Positions 1-9,322 are shown, numbered from the stretch's first letter. The stretch is 64,000 nucleotides of DNA from Desulfobulbaceae bacterium UBA2273 (GCA_002347095.1 DDWZ01000032.1:1-64000), one strand, 5' to 3'. The notes: a model not told the origin generated them from the sequence alone. Program-made: numbers and translations.

Positions 1-10
1 ATCCGCTCAA

Positions 11-919
11 CTAGTCAAGCCCCTTGTTTTTTTGTTGCGCTGTGGCGCCGATGCTAAAGAGAATGGTCGGGTCCACCAGCCAGGTCAGGCTGGAACTCAA
101 GCCGTATGCGCCCTGGTAGCGGTCGTATTCGAGATCGACCTGATTGACCATGCCCTGGACCTGCCAGAGATAGTTCTGCCCCTGAAAGACAGGGCCGGAG
201 GCGAGGCTCAGAAAGTTGATGTCGTGGATGTTCTGGTTTTCGTAAAAGGCATTGTAGTTGACCGCCGTGGTTTTCCAGGCGTAGGGGCTGTCTTCGAATT
301 TATAGATGTGGTTGGCCACGAGGGTGGTGTTGTAGATCTGATCACTGATGGCTGTTTGATCAATGGTGATCGGGATGGTGATGCCTGAGAGATTGACATT
401 GACGCTGCCCTCGGAGGGCGCCACGTTGACGTTGTCGTCATGGCTGACGCCGAAGGTGAAAAGGCCGTTTACAAAATGGCGCTGCTCCGAGGCAGCGATG
501 ACGTCCAGAAAGTTTTGGATGTTTTTCCACACCTGCTCCGGCGGGTTGGTGGCCTGCACCTCTTTGAAATATTGTTTGGCCAGCTCGCGGGAGCCGAGGC
601 GGAGATGGGTGCGGGCCAGTTCAAGCTTGGCCCGGGCCAGGTCTGGTTCGGCAATGAGGATTCGGTCAAAGGCCATGACCGCCTCTTCCAGGCGTCCTGA
701 TTCGAAGGCCGCCCGTCCGAGATAAAAATTGACCTCCAGGTCGGCCGGATCTTGGACAAAGGCCTTGTGCAGCTCCTTGTACGCATCCTCGAACCGGCCC
801 TGGTCAAAATACTGTTTGCCCAAGGTGAAGGACGCGGACATCTCTGCGGCGACCACCATCGGCGGGAAAGAGAGCTGCAGGGCAATGAAGACAAAAGCGA
901 AGAATCTCAGTTGTGCCAT
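11..919 (-). CDS. TPR protein with truncated outer-membrane barrel-like C-terminus
   Basis: 302 residues. An N-terminal signal peptide (about residues 1-24, ending VVAA) is followed by three to four tetratricopeptide repeats (about 28-135, for example AYKELHKAFVQDPADLEVNF). Then comes a segment rich in alternating aromatic and polar strands (about 148-300) that looks like the start of a beta-barrel. The order TPR then barrel resembles Slam/DUF560-type outer-membrane proteins, in which the barrel alone is usually about 250-300 residues. Here it stops after about 150 residues at an amber codon at 11-13. The following in-frame codons read Leu-Ser-Gly before the window edge, so a nonsense change (for example CAG to TAG) or a frameshift is possible. 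The start has no close competitor. Family assignment is tentative. Confidence 0.6.
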   Translation of the reverse strand: MAQLRFFAFVFIALQLSFPPMVVAAEMSASFTLGKQYFDQGRFEDAYKELHKAFVQDPADLEVNFYLGRAAFESGRLEEAVMAFDRILIAEPDLARAKLELARTHLRLGSRELAKQYFKEVQATNPPEQVWKNIQNFLDVIAASEQRHFVNGLFTFGVSHDDNVNVAPSEGSVNVNLSGITIPITIDQTAISDQIYNTTLVANHIYKFEDSPYAWKTTAVNYNAFYENQNIHDINFLSLASGPVFQGQNYLWQVQGMVNQVDLEYDRYQGAYGLSSSLTWLVDPTILFSIGATAQQKNKGLD

Positions 920-1167
920 GGCGGGTACCTGGTACGGCCTATGAAAAGGCCAAAAGGTTAGTAGAATGATAAATTATACAGAATAAAGCCAAAATGATGT
1001 AATTTTTTTCGGGAGTAACTCTGTGCTTTCGTTTTCTGGCTTGCTGTTGGCGAAAGACGGGTGGTCTGGTAAAATAAAAAGGTACGAGCGTTTTCCCCTT
1101 ATGCGGGATGAAAAATACCGAGCGGAGGCTGGCGGTGTTGTTGAATGGTTGCAAGCAAAAGGTCGAA

Positions 1168-1401
1168 ATGGAGTATCCCTGTTCTTGGGTGTACAAGATC
1201 ATCGGCAGGGAACAGGGAGAGCTGCGAGGGGCCATCGCCGAGGTTGTTCAGGCTCGGGAATGTTTGGTGTCCCTCTCCAATTCCAGCAGCAACGGCAAGT
1301 ATCTCTGCTTGGACGTTGAGCTGGTGGTACTCAGCGCCGAGGACCGCGAGGCTCAGTACCTGGCCTTCAAAGGGCATTCGGCCGTGGTCATGGTGTTGTA
1401 G
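1168..1401 (+). CDS. DUF493 / YbeD-like protein
   Basis: 77 residues in the chosen frame, matching the compact ferredoxin-like YbeD (DUF493) family of about 85-100 residues. Family landmarks are visible: an N-terminal Tyr-Pro-Cys-x-Trp-x-Tyr-Lys-Ile-Ile-Gly strand, a central Ser-Ser-Asn-Gly-Lys-Tyr, and the terminal hydrophobic strand ending Val-Val-Met-Val-Leu, equivalent to the E. coli VRMVL end. E. coli YbeD is poorly understood and lies next to lipoate-synthesis genes; no such neighbours occur here. The ATG at 1168 was chosen because AAAAGG lies five bases upstream. An in-frame ATG at 1108 would add 20 residues but has no convincing ribosome binding site. It stands alone between leftward genes. 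Confidence 0.7.
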   Translation: MEYPCSWVYKIIGREQGELRGAIAEVVQARECLVSLSNSSSNGKYLCLDVELVVLSAEDREAQYLAFKGHSAVVMVL

Positions 1402-1440
1402 TTTTTTGGCGCGCCGGAACCTGTCCGGCACGGCCTGCGT

Positions 1441-1641
1441 TTACTCCACCACCTCGAAGCCGATGGCGGCGATGGCCTTTTTGATGTCGGCCATGGGCAC
1501 ATCCTTGCTTTGGTTGAAGGTGGCTTCGCCTTTGTCCAAAGCGATGGTTGTCCCGCTGATGCCGTCGATGGCGTTCAAGGCCGAAGTGACCGAAGCCGCG
1601 CAGTGGCCGCAGCGCATGCCTTTGATCTGGATGGTTGGCAT
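1441..1641 (-). CDS. copZ: CopZ-like heavy-metal-binding chaperone
   Basis: 66 residues, a complete single heavy-metal-associated (HMA) domain with the ferredoxin-like betaalphabetabetaalphabeta pattern. The metal site is Gly-Met-Arg-Cys-Gly-His-Cys (cysteines 11 and 14). In this family the two cysteines bind Cu(I), and the protein carries copper to the N-terminal domains of a CopA pump. The gene is transcribed away from the copA-type ATPase at 1784, with 142 bp between the two starts, so one intergenic region probably carries both promoters. A good AGGAGTTTACC ribosome binding site precedes the start. The His in the CxxC loop occurs in several bacterial CopZ/MerP-like proteins and does not by itself fix the metal. 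Confidence 0.88.
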   Translation of the reverse strand: MPTIQIKGMRCGHCAASVTSALNAIDGISGTTIALDKGEATFNQSKDVPMADIKKAIAAIGFEVVE

Positions 1642-1783
1642 GGTAAACTCCTGTGTGTTGGTTTGCGATTGAAGGATGTAAGGAGATAAATTAAAAACTA
1701 AATTGCCATCGGGCGCAGGGGCGCACGGATTTTTTTAAGCGCATATTTTACAGTGAAAGGGCAGGGCAATCAAGGGGATATTC

Positions 1784-4297
1784 ATGGCATTGTCGATCGA
1801 AAAACAACGGCTCTCCATCCGGGGCATGCACTGTGCCTCCTGTTCTTCCCGCATCGAAAAGGTGCTGGCCTCCACCGAGGGTATCCGGGCGGCAGCGGTG
1901 AATCTTGCCGCCGAGAGTCTGGAAGTGGAGTGGGATAGCGGCAAGCTCAGCCTCGAAGATATCGCCGGGATCGTCAAAGGGCTTGGTTTTGAGTTGGTGC
2001 TGCCGGAAAAGGAGATCCGGTTGGCCTTGGCCATCACCGGCATGACCTGCGCCTCATGCTCCGCCCGGATCGAAAAGGTGGTGGGAGGCATGGCCGGGGT
2101 GCGGAGTATGCAGGTGAATCTGGCCACCGAATCGGCAATGGTGGTTTTTGACCCGGAGGTTGTCAGCCAACGGCAGATCCGCGAGGGTATTGAGCGGCTT
2201 GGTTTCAAGGCCAAGGTGGCTGGCCCGGCTGGAGGATCTGATTTTACGCGGCAGCAGGAAGAGGCCCTCCTCCGGCTTGTTGCCATGGAAAAGCGCCTCT
2301 ATCCGGCCTTTGCCTTTGCCGTCTTGCTGCTGCTTCTTTCCATGGGCGAGATGGCCGGGCTGCCGTTGCCCGTGTTTCTCGCTCCCCATCACGCGCCGTT
2401 CACCTTCGCTTTTGTCCAGTTTTTTCTGGTGCTGCCGATCATGTGGTCGGGCCGGAATTTTTATCAGCTCGGTTTTCCGGCTCTCTGGCGCGGCGCGCCC
2501 AACATGGATTCGCTCATCGCCGTCGGCACCGGGGCCGCCTTTGTCTACAGCACCTGGAATCTGATCGAGATCGGCTTGGGCATCGAGGTTATGTCCAGGG
2601 TCATGGATCTCTATTTTGAGTCGGCCGGGGTGCTCATCGCCCTGGTTTCCCTGGGCAAGTACCTGGAGGCCCGCTCCAAGGTGCGCACCTCGGACGCCAT
2701 CCGCCAGCTCATGGCCCTGGCGCCGGAGGAGGCTACCTTGCTGGTGGAAGGAGGGGAGGAGCAGAAAAAGATTCCCGTGGCCGAGATCGAGGCCGGCGAT
2801 ATCCTGCTGGTCAAGCCGGGTGAGCGCATTCCGGTGGACGGCTCGGTGATCAAGGGCCGCTCCAGTGTGGACGAGTCCATGCTCACCGGCGAATCCCTCC
2901 CTGTTTCCAAGGAGGCCGGCGATTCGGTGGTGGGCGCCACCTTGAACAAAAACGGCTTATTGCAGATGCGGGCCGAGAAGGTGGGCCAAGACACGGTGTT
3001 GGCCCGGATCATCACCATGGTCCGCGAGGCCCAGGGCTCCAAGGCGCCCATCGCCAATCTGGCGGATCGCATCAGCCTCTATTTCGTCCCCACCGTCATC
3101 GTTTTTGCCATTCTCGCCGGGTTGTCCTGGTATTTCATCGGTCAGGCCGAGTTTTCCTTTGCCCTGCGGATCTTCATCGCCGTGCTGGTCATTGCCTGCC
3201 CTTGTGCCATGGGGCTTGCCACTCCGACCTCGATCATGGTCGGCACCGGGCGCGGGGCTCAGTTGGGGGTGCTGGTGAAAAGCGGCGAGGCGTTGGAGAT
3301 GGCGCAGAAGATCGATGCCGTGGTTTTTGACAAGACCGGAACCTTGACCCATGGCCGTCCGGAGTTGACCGACGTGCAACCGATCGCCGCGGAGATGGAT
3401 GTCGGCCAGATCCTCTCCCTGGTTGCCAGCGCTGAGAGCGGCTCGGAACATCCCCTGGCCGAGGCCATTGTCAACGCGGCCAGGGAAAAGGGCTTGACCC
3501 TGGCCGAGCCTTCGCATTTCGAGGCGGTCCCCGGCCGCGGTATCCGGGCCATGGTCCGGGAGCAGAATATTTTGCTCGGCAACCGGGAGTTCATGGCGGA
3601 GCAGAATGTGACCGGGCTTGGCATGGCGGTTGAACAAATCGCCCACGGTTTTGCCGGGGACGGCAAGACCGCGCTTTACTGTGCCGCGGACGGCAGGCTT
3701 ATCGCCCTGTTGGCCATCGCCGACCGGCTGAAGGCCGAGGTGCCCGCGACCATCAGCGCTCTGCAAGGAATGGGAATCAAGATCTTCATGCTTACCGGCG
3801 ATAATGAGATTACCGCCCGGGCCATTGCTGCCCAGGCCGGGATCAGCGAGGTCTTTGCCCAGGTGCTCCCGGACCAGAAGGTGGAAAAGGTGGCGGCCCT
3901 CCAGGCAGAGGGATTCCGGGTAGCCATGGTGGGCGACGGCATCAACGACGCCCCGGCCCTGGCCAAGGCGGATGTCGGCATTGCCATGGGCACCGGCATC
4001 GACGTGGCCATTGAGTCCGGCGATATCGTACTGATGAAGGGCCATCTCTCCGGCCTGCTCGCCGCGCTTTCCCTAAGCCGCGCCACCATGCGCAATATCA
4101 AGCAGAATCTCTTTTGGGCCTTCATCTACAACATCATCGGCATTCCGGTGGCTGCCGGGGTTTTGCATCTCTTCGGCGGGCCGACCCTAAACCCCATGAT
4201 CGCCGGCGGGGCCATGGCCATGAGTTCGGTTTCCGTGGTTTCCAATGCCCTGCGTTTGCGCTTTTTCAATCCGCCGGCCATCAACAAAAGCCATTAA
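1784..4297 (+). CDS. copA: Copper-exporting P1B-type ATPase CopA
   Basis: 837 residues, the usual length for a two-HMA-domain P1B-1 ATPase. It exports Cu(I) across the inner membrane. Visible motifs in order: HMA1 GMHCASC (residues 14-20); HMA2 GMTCASC (86-92); a membrane block; the phosphatase TGES loop; the transport-site Cys-Pro-Cys (472-474); phosphorylation motif DKTGT (Asp516); Ser-Glu-His-Pro (His556) in the nucleotide-binding domain; and GDGIND (Asp718) at the hinge. The C-terminal membrane pair contains the Asn, Tyr and Met-Ser-Ser residues typical of Cu(I)-selective pumps. AAGGGG lies six bases before the start. It is divergent from the copZ-like gene; a copper-responsive regulator was not found in the window. 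Confidence 0.96.
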   Translation: MALSIEKQRLSIRGMHCASCSSRIEKVLASTEGIRAAAVNLAAESLEVEWDSGKLSLEDIAGIVKGLGFELVLPEKEIRLALAITGMTCASCSARIEKVVGGMAGVRSMQVNLATESAMVVFDPEVVSQRQIREGIERLGFKAKVAGPAGGSDFTRQQEEALLRLVAMEKRLYPAFAFAVLLLLLSMGEMAGLPLPVFLAPHHAPFTFAFVQFFLVLPIMWSGRNFYQLGFPALWRGAPNMDSLIAVGTGAAFVYSTWNLIEIGLGIEVMSRVMDLYFESAGVLIALVSLGKYLEARSKVRTSDAIRQLMALAPEEATLLVEGGEEQKKIPVAEIEAGDILLVKPGERIPVDGSVIKGRSSVDESMLTGESLPVSKEAGDSVVGATLNKNGLLQMRAEKVGQDTVLARIITMVREAQGSKAPIANLADRISLYFVPTVIVFAILAGLSWYFIGQAEFSFALRIFIAVLVIACPCAMGLATPTSIMVGTGRGAQLGVLVKSGEALEMAQKIDAVVFDKTGTLTHGRPELTDVQPIAAEMDVGQILSLVASAESGSEHPLAEAIVNAAREKGLTLAEPSHFEAVPGRGIRAMVREQNILLGNREFMAEQNVTGLGMAVEQIAHGFAGDGKTALYCAADGRLIALLAIADRLKAEVPATISALQGMGIKIFMLTGDNEITARAIAAQAGISEVFAQVLPDQKVEKVAALQAEGFRVAMVGDGINDAPALAKADVGIAMGTGIDVAIESGDIVLMKGHLSGLLAALSLSRATMRNIKQNLFWAFIYNIIGIPVAAGVLHLFGGPTLNPMIAGGAMAMSSVSVVSNALRLRFFNPPAINKSH

Positions 4298-4333
4298 CCG
4301 GCGTTTTAAAATCCGGAGATTCACAGCCTCGGC

Positions 4334-4363
4334 TTGACAATCTCTAGAAATCTTGCGTAGATG
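4334..4363 (+). promoter_or_regulatory. Possible sigma-70 promoter of the LysM gene
   Basis: A perfect TTGACA at 4334-4339 is followed after 18 bases by TAGATG (4358-4363), a weak match to the -10 consensus. It lies about 70 bp before the LysM start at 4435. The -35 box is strong and the -10 box poor, so this is only a suggestion. Confidence 0.35.
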
Positions 4364-4434
4364 ATACTACTGGTCTCTTAATGTGCGGCTGGTTTTCCCC
4401 GTTTGTATCGTGTCCGTTTCGAAAGGAGCATTGC

Positions 4435-5493
4435 ATGAAAAAAATTGTTGCGAGTACGGTAATCATCGCCTCTGTCTGCGGAGTTTTTGGCGTCAGGGAT
4501 CTTTTGGCGGAAAATACCACCACGCATGCGGTGCAAAAGGGCGACACCCTGTGGGACTTGAGCGGAGGGTACCTCAACAATCCGCTGCTCTGGCCGAAAA
4601 TTTGGAGGCTTAATCCCGAAATTTCCAACCCCGATCTGATCCTGCCCGGCCAGATCGTCAGGATTCCCGGCTTGGATTCAGTTCCGGCACGGGAAATATC
4701 CGTCGTGGAGAATGTTGCTCCGGTTGAGTCGGGGCCTTCCGCCCTTGCCCGGGCCGGAATGGCGTCCTCTTCCGAACCGCTGCCCCTTGTGGTGGTGAAA
4801 AAAGATCTGCCCGGTAACGGGGAACAGGCCCGGACAGGCATGGGCAATATCCCGGCCCATTATTACGACCAGGGTGTAGGCATGGTCACCAACAATATCC
4901 CCAATGAGGGGCGGGTGTTGCATACCGAACAGGGCTGGCATGGCGCGGCTCTCGGCGAGACCATTCTGATCTCTGCCCCCGGCGCGCAGGTTGGCCAGCA
5001 ATTCGGGGTATACCGGGATATGGGCAAGGTTGAACCCCTTTCCTATTTTGGTTCAAGTCCTGGACGGTTGCTGGCGGATATCGGCGTTATCGAGGTTGTT
5101 GTCTCGGACGGGACCCGGCAGCAGGGGGTTATCCGGCGTGTTTTTGCCGAGGTGAAAACCGGTGATCTTTTGGGGCAAATTCCTGCGCTTCCTAATGTTT
5201 CCGAACAACCGATCCAGCCCGGGCCAGCCTCTGCAACGGGATCGGTTGTGGCGTTTCATATGATGCGTCAATTTGCCGGGCCCGAGGATATTGTCTATCT
5301 CAATATCGGCGCGGATCAGGGTCTTGCGCCCGGACACCTCTTGTCGGTTGCCGGGGCGGATCCATCCGAGGGGAGGGCTTCCGGCGAGATTATGATCCTG
5401 CGGGTTTCGGCAACGACCGCGGCTGCGGTGGTGACGAAACGGAGCAGTCACGAGGTGCGCCGGGGAGATGTTGTCGGCCCTCCGGTTTTGTAG
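4435..5493 (+). CDS. Secreted LysM peptidoglycan-binding protein
   Basis: 352 residues from the ATG at 4435, which has a strong AAAGGAGC ribosome binding site six bases upstream; in-frame starts further upstream lack one. An N-terminal signal peptide (residues 1-26) is followed by one LysM domain (about 31-79, with THAVQKGDTLWDLSGGY and the closing ILPGQIVRIP). LysM domains bind the glycan backbone of peptidoglycan, so the protein probably sits in the periplasm. The remaining 270 residues carry no domain I recognise. They contain two similar beta-rich segments with phrases such as GQQFGVYRDMG and DQGLAPGHLLSV, resembling the LysM-plus-extension proteins common in Deltaproteobacteria. The HDOD gene follows in the same direction after 105 bp. 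Confidence 0.85.
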   Translation: MKKIVASTVIIASVCGVFGVRDLLAENTTTHAVQKGDTLWDLSGGYLNNPLLWPKIWRLNPEISNPDLILPGQIVRIPGLDSVPAREISVVENVAPVESGPSALARAGMASSSEPLPLVVVKKDLPGNGEQARTGMGNIPAHYYDQGVGMVTNNIPNEGRVLHTEQGWHGAALGETILISAPGAQVGQQFGVYRDMGKVEPLSYFGSSPGRLLADIGVIEVVVSDGTRQQGVIRRVFAEVKTGDLLGQIPALPNVSEQPIQPGPASATGSVVAFHMMRQFAGPEDIVYLNIGADQGLAPGHLLSVAGADPSEGRASGEIMILRVSATTAAAVVTKRSSHEVRRGDVVGPPVL

Positions 5494-5598
5494 AATATCC
5501 GTCCCTGTTTTTGGTTTTTCCCGGGAGAGGGGAAAAGGCGAACTCCCCGGAGGCAGGAGCCGTTTTTGCTCTCTTAATCCTCACCGAAGGCGAGCTCC

Positions 5599-6483
5599 AT
5601 GGATACCGAGAAAAGCCCCAACATTTCCCTGTCCGGTCTGTTGGAGCGCGTTGAGATCTCGGCCATTTCCTCCATCAAAGGGACGGTAAGTGCAATCTTG
5701 TCCATTATCAACGATCCCGCCGCCGGCTCCTCTGATCTCATTCAGCTCATCGAGGTTGATCCGCCGCTGACGGCAAAGATTCTCCGGGTTGCCAACTCCT
5801 CATACTACGCGCTCTCCAGGACCATCAGCGATGTCCAGCAGGCCCTGATCTGGATAGGTTCCGACACGCTCAAGGAAATCATCCTCACCCAGAAGATGAG
5901 CGAGCTTTTCCAAGACGGCACGTCCATTTGCGGCTATTCCCGCCGGCAGTTGTGGCGGCACAGCCTGGCCGTCGCCCTTTTTGCCAAGACCGTTTACCGG
6001 CGTGAGTTCGGGGAGAAGGGAAACAATGCCTACGCCGCGGGATTGATGCATGACATCGGGGTCATTGTCGAAGACCAGCTCCTGCATCGGGATTTCATGC
6101 TGTTGATGCAAGGCATGGAAAGTGCGCCCCAAGCCCTGTCCGTTGCCGAGAGTTCTCTCTTCGGATACGATCACGGCAGGGTCGGCAGAGCCCTGGCCGA
6201 AAGCTGGAATTTTCCGTCGGAACTCACGGAAGGCATAGGGTTTCATCATGATCCCGAGGGTGCCGGGGAAGAACACCGTCTGTTTGTCAAAGCAATCTTC
6301 ATCGCCGACTATCTCATGTTTGAGCAGGGATATGGCTACGTTGCCATGCCGCTTCCCGAGAGGGAGATTCTCCAGCAATATGTCCGGGATCTTGGTCTGC
6401 AGTGGTATGCCTTGCGTCTTATCGGGGAGTTGGTCAGGGACGAGTTGGAAAGAATCGAGCAGAAAGGATATTTGAGCGCATGA
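5599..6483 (+). CDS. HDOD domain signalling protein
   Basis: 294 residues, almost entirely an HDOD domain (about 15-215). Landmarks are a SIKGTVSAILSIINDPAAGS opening, an IEVDPPLTAKILRVANSSYY helix pair, and MHDIGVIVEDQ around residue 155. HDOD proteins are relatives of HD phosphohydrolases, usually without full catalytic metal ligands, and act in regulation (chemotaxis, c-di-GMP, stress). The single His-Asp pair here, without a complete HD ligand set, fits a non-catalytic role. AAGG lies eight bases before the start. The stop codon overlaps the start of the next gene (ATGA), indicating translational coupling. Confidence 0.85.
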   Translation: MDTEKSPNISLSGLLERVEISAISSIKGTVSAILSIINDPAAGSSDLIQLIEVDPPLTAKILRVANSSYYALSRTISDVQQALIWIGSDTLKEIILTQKMSELFQDGTSICGYSRRQLWRHSLAVALFAKTVYRREFGEKGNNAYAAGLMHDIGVIVEDQLLHRDFMLLMQGMESAPQALSVAESSLFGYDHGRVGRALAESWNFPSELTEGIGFHHDPEGAGEEHRLFVKAIFIADYLMFEQGYGYVAMPLPEREILQQYVRDLGLQWYALRLIGELVRDELERIEQKGYLSA

Positions 6484-6956
6484 GCACTCGCGACCCGAAG
6501 CTTTCCCAGCGCATTGACGAACTTGAAACACAGGTGCGCCATCTTGGCAACGAACTCCGCTTGACCAAGCAGGAGTATGAGGAGGCGACCTCCAGGTATC
6601 TGGATATTTACTGCAATCTGGAAAAGAAGGTCAGTGAGCGGACCAGGGAACTTGACGCCGCCAACAGACGACTCCTTGACGAAATCGAAGATCGCAAACG
6701 GACAGAGGCGGAGAAAGAACAGCTCATTGATCAGTTGCAAAAGGCCATGCAGGAGGTGAAGGTCTTGAGCGGTTTTCTGCCCATCTGCGCCTCATGCAAA
6801 AAGATTCGGGATGACACCGGGTATTGGCGCCAGATAGAGGAATACATCAGCACGCATTCCAATGCCCTGTTCAGCCATGGGATCTGCCCGGAATGCACCA
6901 AAAAACTGTATCCGGAGTTCCACGAGGAAATGCTGCGGCGCGGGAAAAAGAAGTGA
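6480..6956 (+). CDS. Coiled-coil protein with C-terminal four-cysteine motif
   Basis: 158 residues from the ATG at 6480, which overlaps the stop codon of the HDOD gene. Residues 5-97 are a nearly continuous coiled coil, including a KKVSERTRELDAANRRLLDE stretch of the kind that links sensory domains. Residues 98-146 carry LPICASCKKIRDD...YW..IE.YI...S.GICPECTKKLYP with cysteines 103, 106, 136 and 139. This short Cys4 module is recurrent at the C-termini of PAS proteins and response regulators in Desulfobacterota and Geobacter-type bacteria. Here it stands alone without a sensory domain. The cysteine spacing suggests a zinc or iron-sulfur site, but the function is not established. Coupling to the HDOD gene suggests a two-protein signalling unit. 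Confidence 0.75.
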   Translation: MSTRDPKLSQRIDELETQVRHLGNELRLTKQEYEEATSRYLDIYCNLEKKVSERTRELDAANRRLLDEIEDRKRTEAEKEQLIDQLQKAMQEVKVLSGFLPICASCKKIRDDTGYWRQIEEYISTHSNALFSHGICPECTKKLYPEFHEEMLRRGKKK

Positions 6957-7005
6957 TACGGTTGCCGGAAGAATGATCCCGGCGGAGAAGTTGTCCGCCC
7001 TGGGT

Positions 7006-8220
7006 TCAGCGGTTGTCCGTCAGCCGGGCCACCGCATCCCAGATCCGGTGGGCGACTTCTTCCTTGCTCAAGAGCGGCACCTCTTCCTGCGCGCCATTGC
7101 GGTCCAGCAAGGTGACTCGGTTGGTGCCGACGCCAAAACCGGTTTCCGTTCCCCCAATATCATTGATCACAATCAGATCAAGATTCTTTTCCTTGAGTTT
7201 TCTCGCCCCCTCCTTGAGATGATCCCGGCTCTCCGCGGCAAAACCGACGAGTAAAGGGAATTTCGTAGCGCTTTCCTTGCGTTCTCCCAACTCCTTGAGG
7301 ATATCCGGGTTGGCGACAAGCTGCAGGGAGAGTTCGGATTGCCCCTTTTTTATCTTGTGATCCGCGGTTTCGGCGGGACGGAAATCGGACACCGCCGCGG
7401 CCTTGACGACAATGGTGGCCGCATCGAGGCACGCCAAGACATGGGTCCGCATTTCAAGGGCGGAGGTGACTTGGATGCATCGGACTCCCGGAGGGGCACT
7501 CAGGGAGGCGGGGCCGCTGATCAGGGTGACCGTTGCCCCCCGTTGTTTGGCTGCGGCCGCCAGGGCATAGCCCATCTTGCCGGTGGAGGGGTTGCTCAAG
7601 AAACGGACCGGGTCAAAGGACTCCCTGGTCGGGCCGGCGGTGATGAGCACCTGTTCCCCGGCAAGATCCTGGGGAGCAAAGGCGGTGAGGATGGCCTGCC
7701 GCACGTTTTCCCATTCTGTCAGGCGGCCGGGGCCTTCTTCGTTGCAGGCCATTTTCCCGCAATCGGGTTCGATAACCACATACCCGTATGAGTTGATGGC
7801 GGCAAGGTTTGCTTGGGTGGCCGGATGCTGGAACATCGCGCTGTTCATGGCCGGGCACACCAGGACTGGCCCGGAGGACGCCAGGGTGATGGTGGCCAGC
7901 AAGTTATCGGCCAAACCATGGGCCAGCCGGGCGATGGTCTGGGCCGAGGCCGGGGCAATGACCAGCAGATCATGCTCCCTGGCCAGGCTGATGTGGGGAA
8001 TTTTTTCCGGCGCCTCGGCGGCAAACATGGAGGTGTGCACCGGATTGCCGGAAAGGGCCGCCATGGTCAGGGGGCTGATGAACCGGCAGGCGGCATCGGT
8101 CATGACCACGGTAACCCGGCAGCCTTCACGGCGCAGGGCGCGAACCCAGTCCGCCACCTTGTAGGCGGCGATGCTTCCGGTGATCCCGAGAAGGATCTTT
8201 TTGTCGGTAAGAAGAGACAT
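7006..8220 (-). CDS. coaBC: Bifunctional phosphopantothenoylcysteine decarboxylase / phosphopantothenate-cysteine ligase
   Basis: 404 residues, the normal length of the fused CoaBC enzyme. It makes 4-prime-phosphopantetheine for coenzyme A in two steps: ligation of cysteine to phosphopantothenate (C-terminal CoaB), then FMN-dependent decarboxylation (N-terminal CoaC). CoaC landmarks are GITGSIAAYK (FMN phosphate binding), the catalytic His76 in PHISLAR, CPAMNSAM (Asn126) and the reactive Cys159 in KMACNEEGPGRL. CoaB begins near residue 190 with ITAGPTRESFDPVRFLSNPS and contains the nucleotide-binding and dimer motifs, including ATIVVKAAAVSDFRP and KIKK. The lipoprotein gene lies 21 bp upstream, so they may be co-transcribed. 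Confidence 0.97.
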   Translation of the reverse strand: MSLLTDKKILLGITGSIAAYKVADWVRALRREGCRVTVVMTDAACRFISPLTMAALSGNPVHTSMFAAEAPEKIPHISLAREHDLLVIAPASAQTIARLAHGLADNLLATITLASSGPVLVCPAMNSAMFQHPATQANLAAINSYGYVVIEPDCGKMACNEEGPGRLTEWENVRQAILTAFAPQDLAGEQVLITAGPTRESFDPVRFLSNPSTGKMGYALAAAAKQRGATVTLISGPASLSAPPGVRCIQVTSALEMRTHVLACLDAATIVVKAAAVSDFRPAETADHKIKKGQSELSLQLVANPDILKELGERKESATKFPLLVGFAAESRDHLKEGARKLKEKNLDLIVINDIGGTETGFGVGTNRVTLLDRNGAQEEVPLLSKEEVAHRIWDAVARLTDNR

Positions 8221-8241
8221 GGCTTCGCGCCTGCTGATTTT

Positions 8242-8775
8242 TTATAAGCCGGAACCGAAGGGGTTTGCCGGTTTGGCGCCGCTTGCCGAGATGTCTTCCG
8301 TGACATAGATGGCAATCTCCGTGCGCATGAGCAGTTTATTTTCGGTCAGGACGATGGTGCAGGTCTTGTTCGGTTTGGTGAAGGCCAGCAACACGTTCTT
8401 GTACCGGGTGGAGCCCACAAGCTTCCAGCCGTTTCTGGGCATGTTGTTGCTGAAAAAATCGGCGGACGAGGAGATGTCGACCCGGCCGTTGTATTGCAAT
8501 ACCCCGCCGGCAAAGGAGTCGGTCCGGACGACCATGCTTTTTTCCCTGTCCCAGTCGAACTCGCTGGGGATCAGGATGTCGGAGAATTCATTGGCCCGAT
8601 AGGGCTGTTCCGTGGAAGAAGCGGCGGACGAGGCGAATGGGTCCGAGGAGGGAACACCTGGATCGGTGCTGGCGCCCAGGCCCAATTCGGCGCAGCCGCT
8701 CAGGGCGGCAAGGCTTGCGAGCGCGAGAACGGTTGTGAGAAAAACGTTGCGGAACGGTTTGCATGGGGTTGTCAT
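8242..8775 (-). CDS. Putative outer-membrane lipoprotein of unknown function
   Basis: 177 residues. A signal peptide with the lipobox Leu-Ala-Ala-Leu-Ser-Gly-Cys places the acylated cysteine at residue 28. The next residues are Ala-Glu, not Asp, so outer-membrane sorting is the default expectation. A low-complexity Ser/Ala/Pro linker (about 36-60) precedes a compact domain (about 65-160) with FDWDREKSMVVRTDSFAGGV and a MPRNGWKLVGS segment. I recall similar lipoproteins from Desulfobacterota and Geobacter-type genomes as conserved hypotheticals with no assigned role. It lies immediately upstream of coaBC, but nothing ties it to coenzyme A synthesis. Confidence 0.75.
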   Translation of the reverse strand: MTTPCKPFRNVFLTTVLALASLAALSGCAELGLGASTDPGVPSSDPFASSAASSTEQPYRANEFSDILIPSEFDWDREKSMVVRTDSFAGGVLQYNGRVDISSSADFFSNNMPRNGWKLVGSTRYKNVLLAFTKPNKTCTIVLTENKLLMRTEIAIYVTEDISASGAKPANPFGSGL

Positions 8776-8812
8776 GAAAGGCCTCCTGATAGTGGGGTGA
8801 AAGACAATACGA

Positions 8813-9322
8813 TTATAACTCCTTGACGATGAATTCCGCCAAGGGTTTTCTCTGTGATTGCTGGTCCCGGCGACTCGGATGGCCGATGGCGATGACTGCC
8901 ATCAGTTCCAGATTTTCGGCCAGGCCGAGAATTCTGCTGACTTTTTCCCGGTTTTTCAAAATCTGCCCGAGCCAGACAGCTCCAAGATCGAGGGCCTCGG
9001 CAGCCAGCAGCATGTTCTGGATGCAGGCTCCGGCCGATTGCGCGTCTTTTAGATCATCATACAAGGCCTCGCGGTCAAGATACACCGCGATCAGGGCAGG
9101 GGCGCCGACAATAATGTGGCCATAGGTGGTTTGTTCGGCCAACCGGCCGCGGATTGTCGCATCCGTGACAATGACGAAACGCCAGGGCTGGTTGTTCAGG
9201 CCGGAAGGTGCCCAGACCCCGGCCTGGATAATATCATAGAGCGCGCCAAGATCCACCGGTTGCCCGGTGAAGTTCCGGATACTGCGCCGTTGTTCGATGG
9301 CAAGAAGAATCGACGATGACAT
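8813..9322 (-). CDS. Nitroreductase family protein
   Basis: 169 residues from the ATG at 9322, a typical short nitroreductase-fold FMN oxidoreductase. Landmarks are the FMN-phosphate-binding IEQRRSIRNFTGQPVD near the N-terminus, APSGLNNQPWRFVIV, and AEALDLGAVWLGQI followed by ELMAVIAIGHPS. Family members reduce diverse nitro compounds, quinones or flavins with NAD(P)H; the substrate cannot be read from sequence. An in-frame TTG at 9424 with an upstream GGAAA could extend the protein by 34 residues. That extension shows no conserved nitroreductase features, so the shorter form was chosen. Confidence 0.85.
   Translation of the reverse strand: MSSSILLAIEQRRSIRNFTGQPVDLGALYDIIQAGVWAPSGLNNQPWRFVIVTDATIRGRLAEQTTYGHIIVGAPALIAVYLDREALYDDLKDAQSAGACIQNMLLAAEALDLGAVWLGQILKNREKVSRILGLAENLELMAVIAIGHPSRRDQQSQRKPLAEFIVKEL

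Noticed and set aside
1642..1783. CueR-type operator between copZ and copA
   Set aside because: No MerR-type dyad with a 19-bp promoter spacer could be identified, so only a shared promoter region is proposed.
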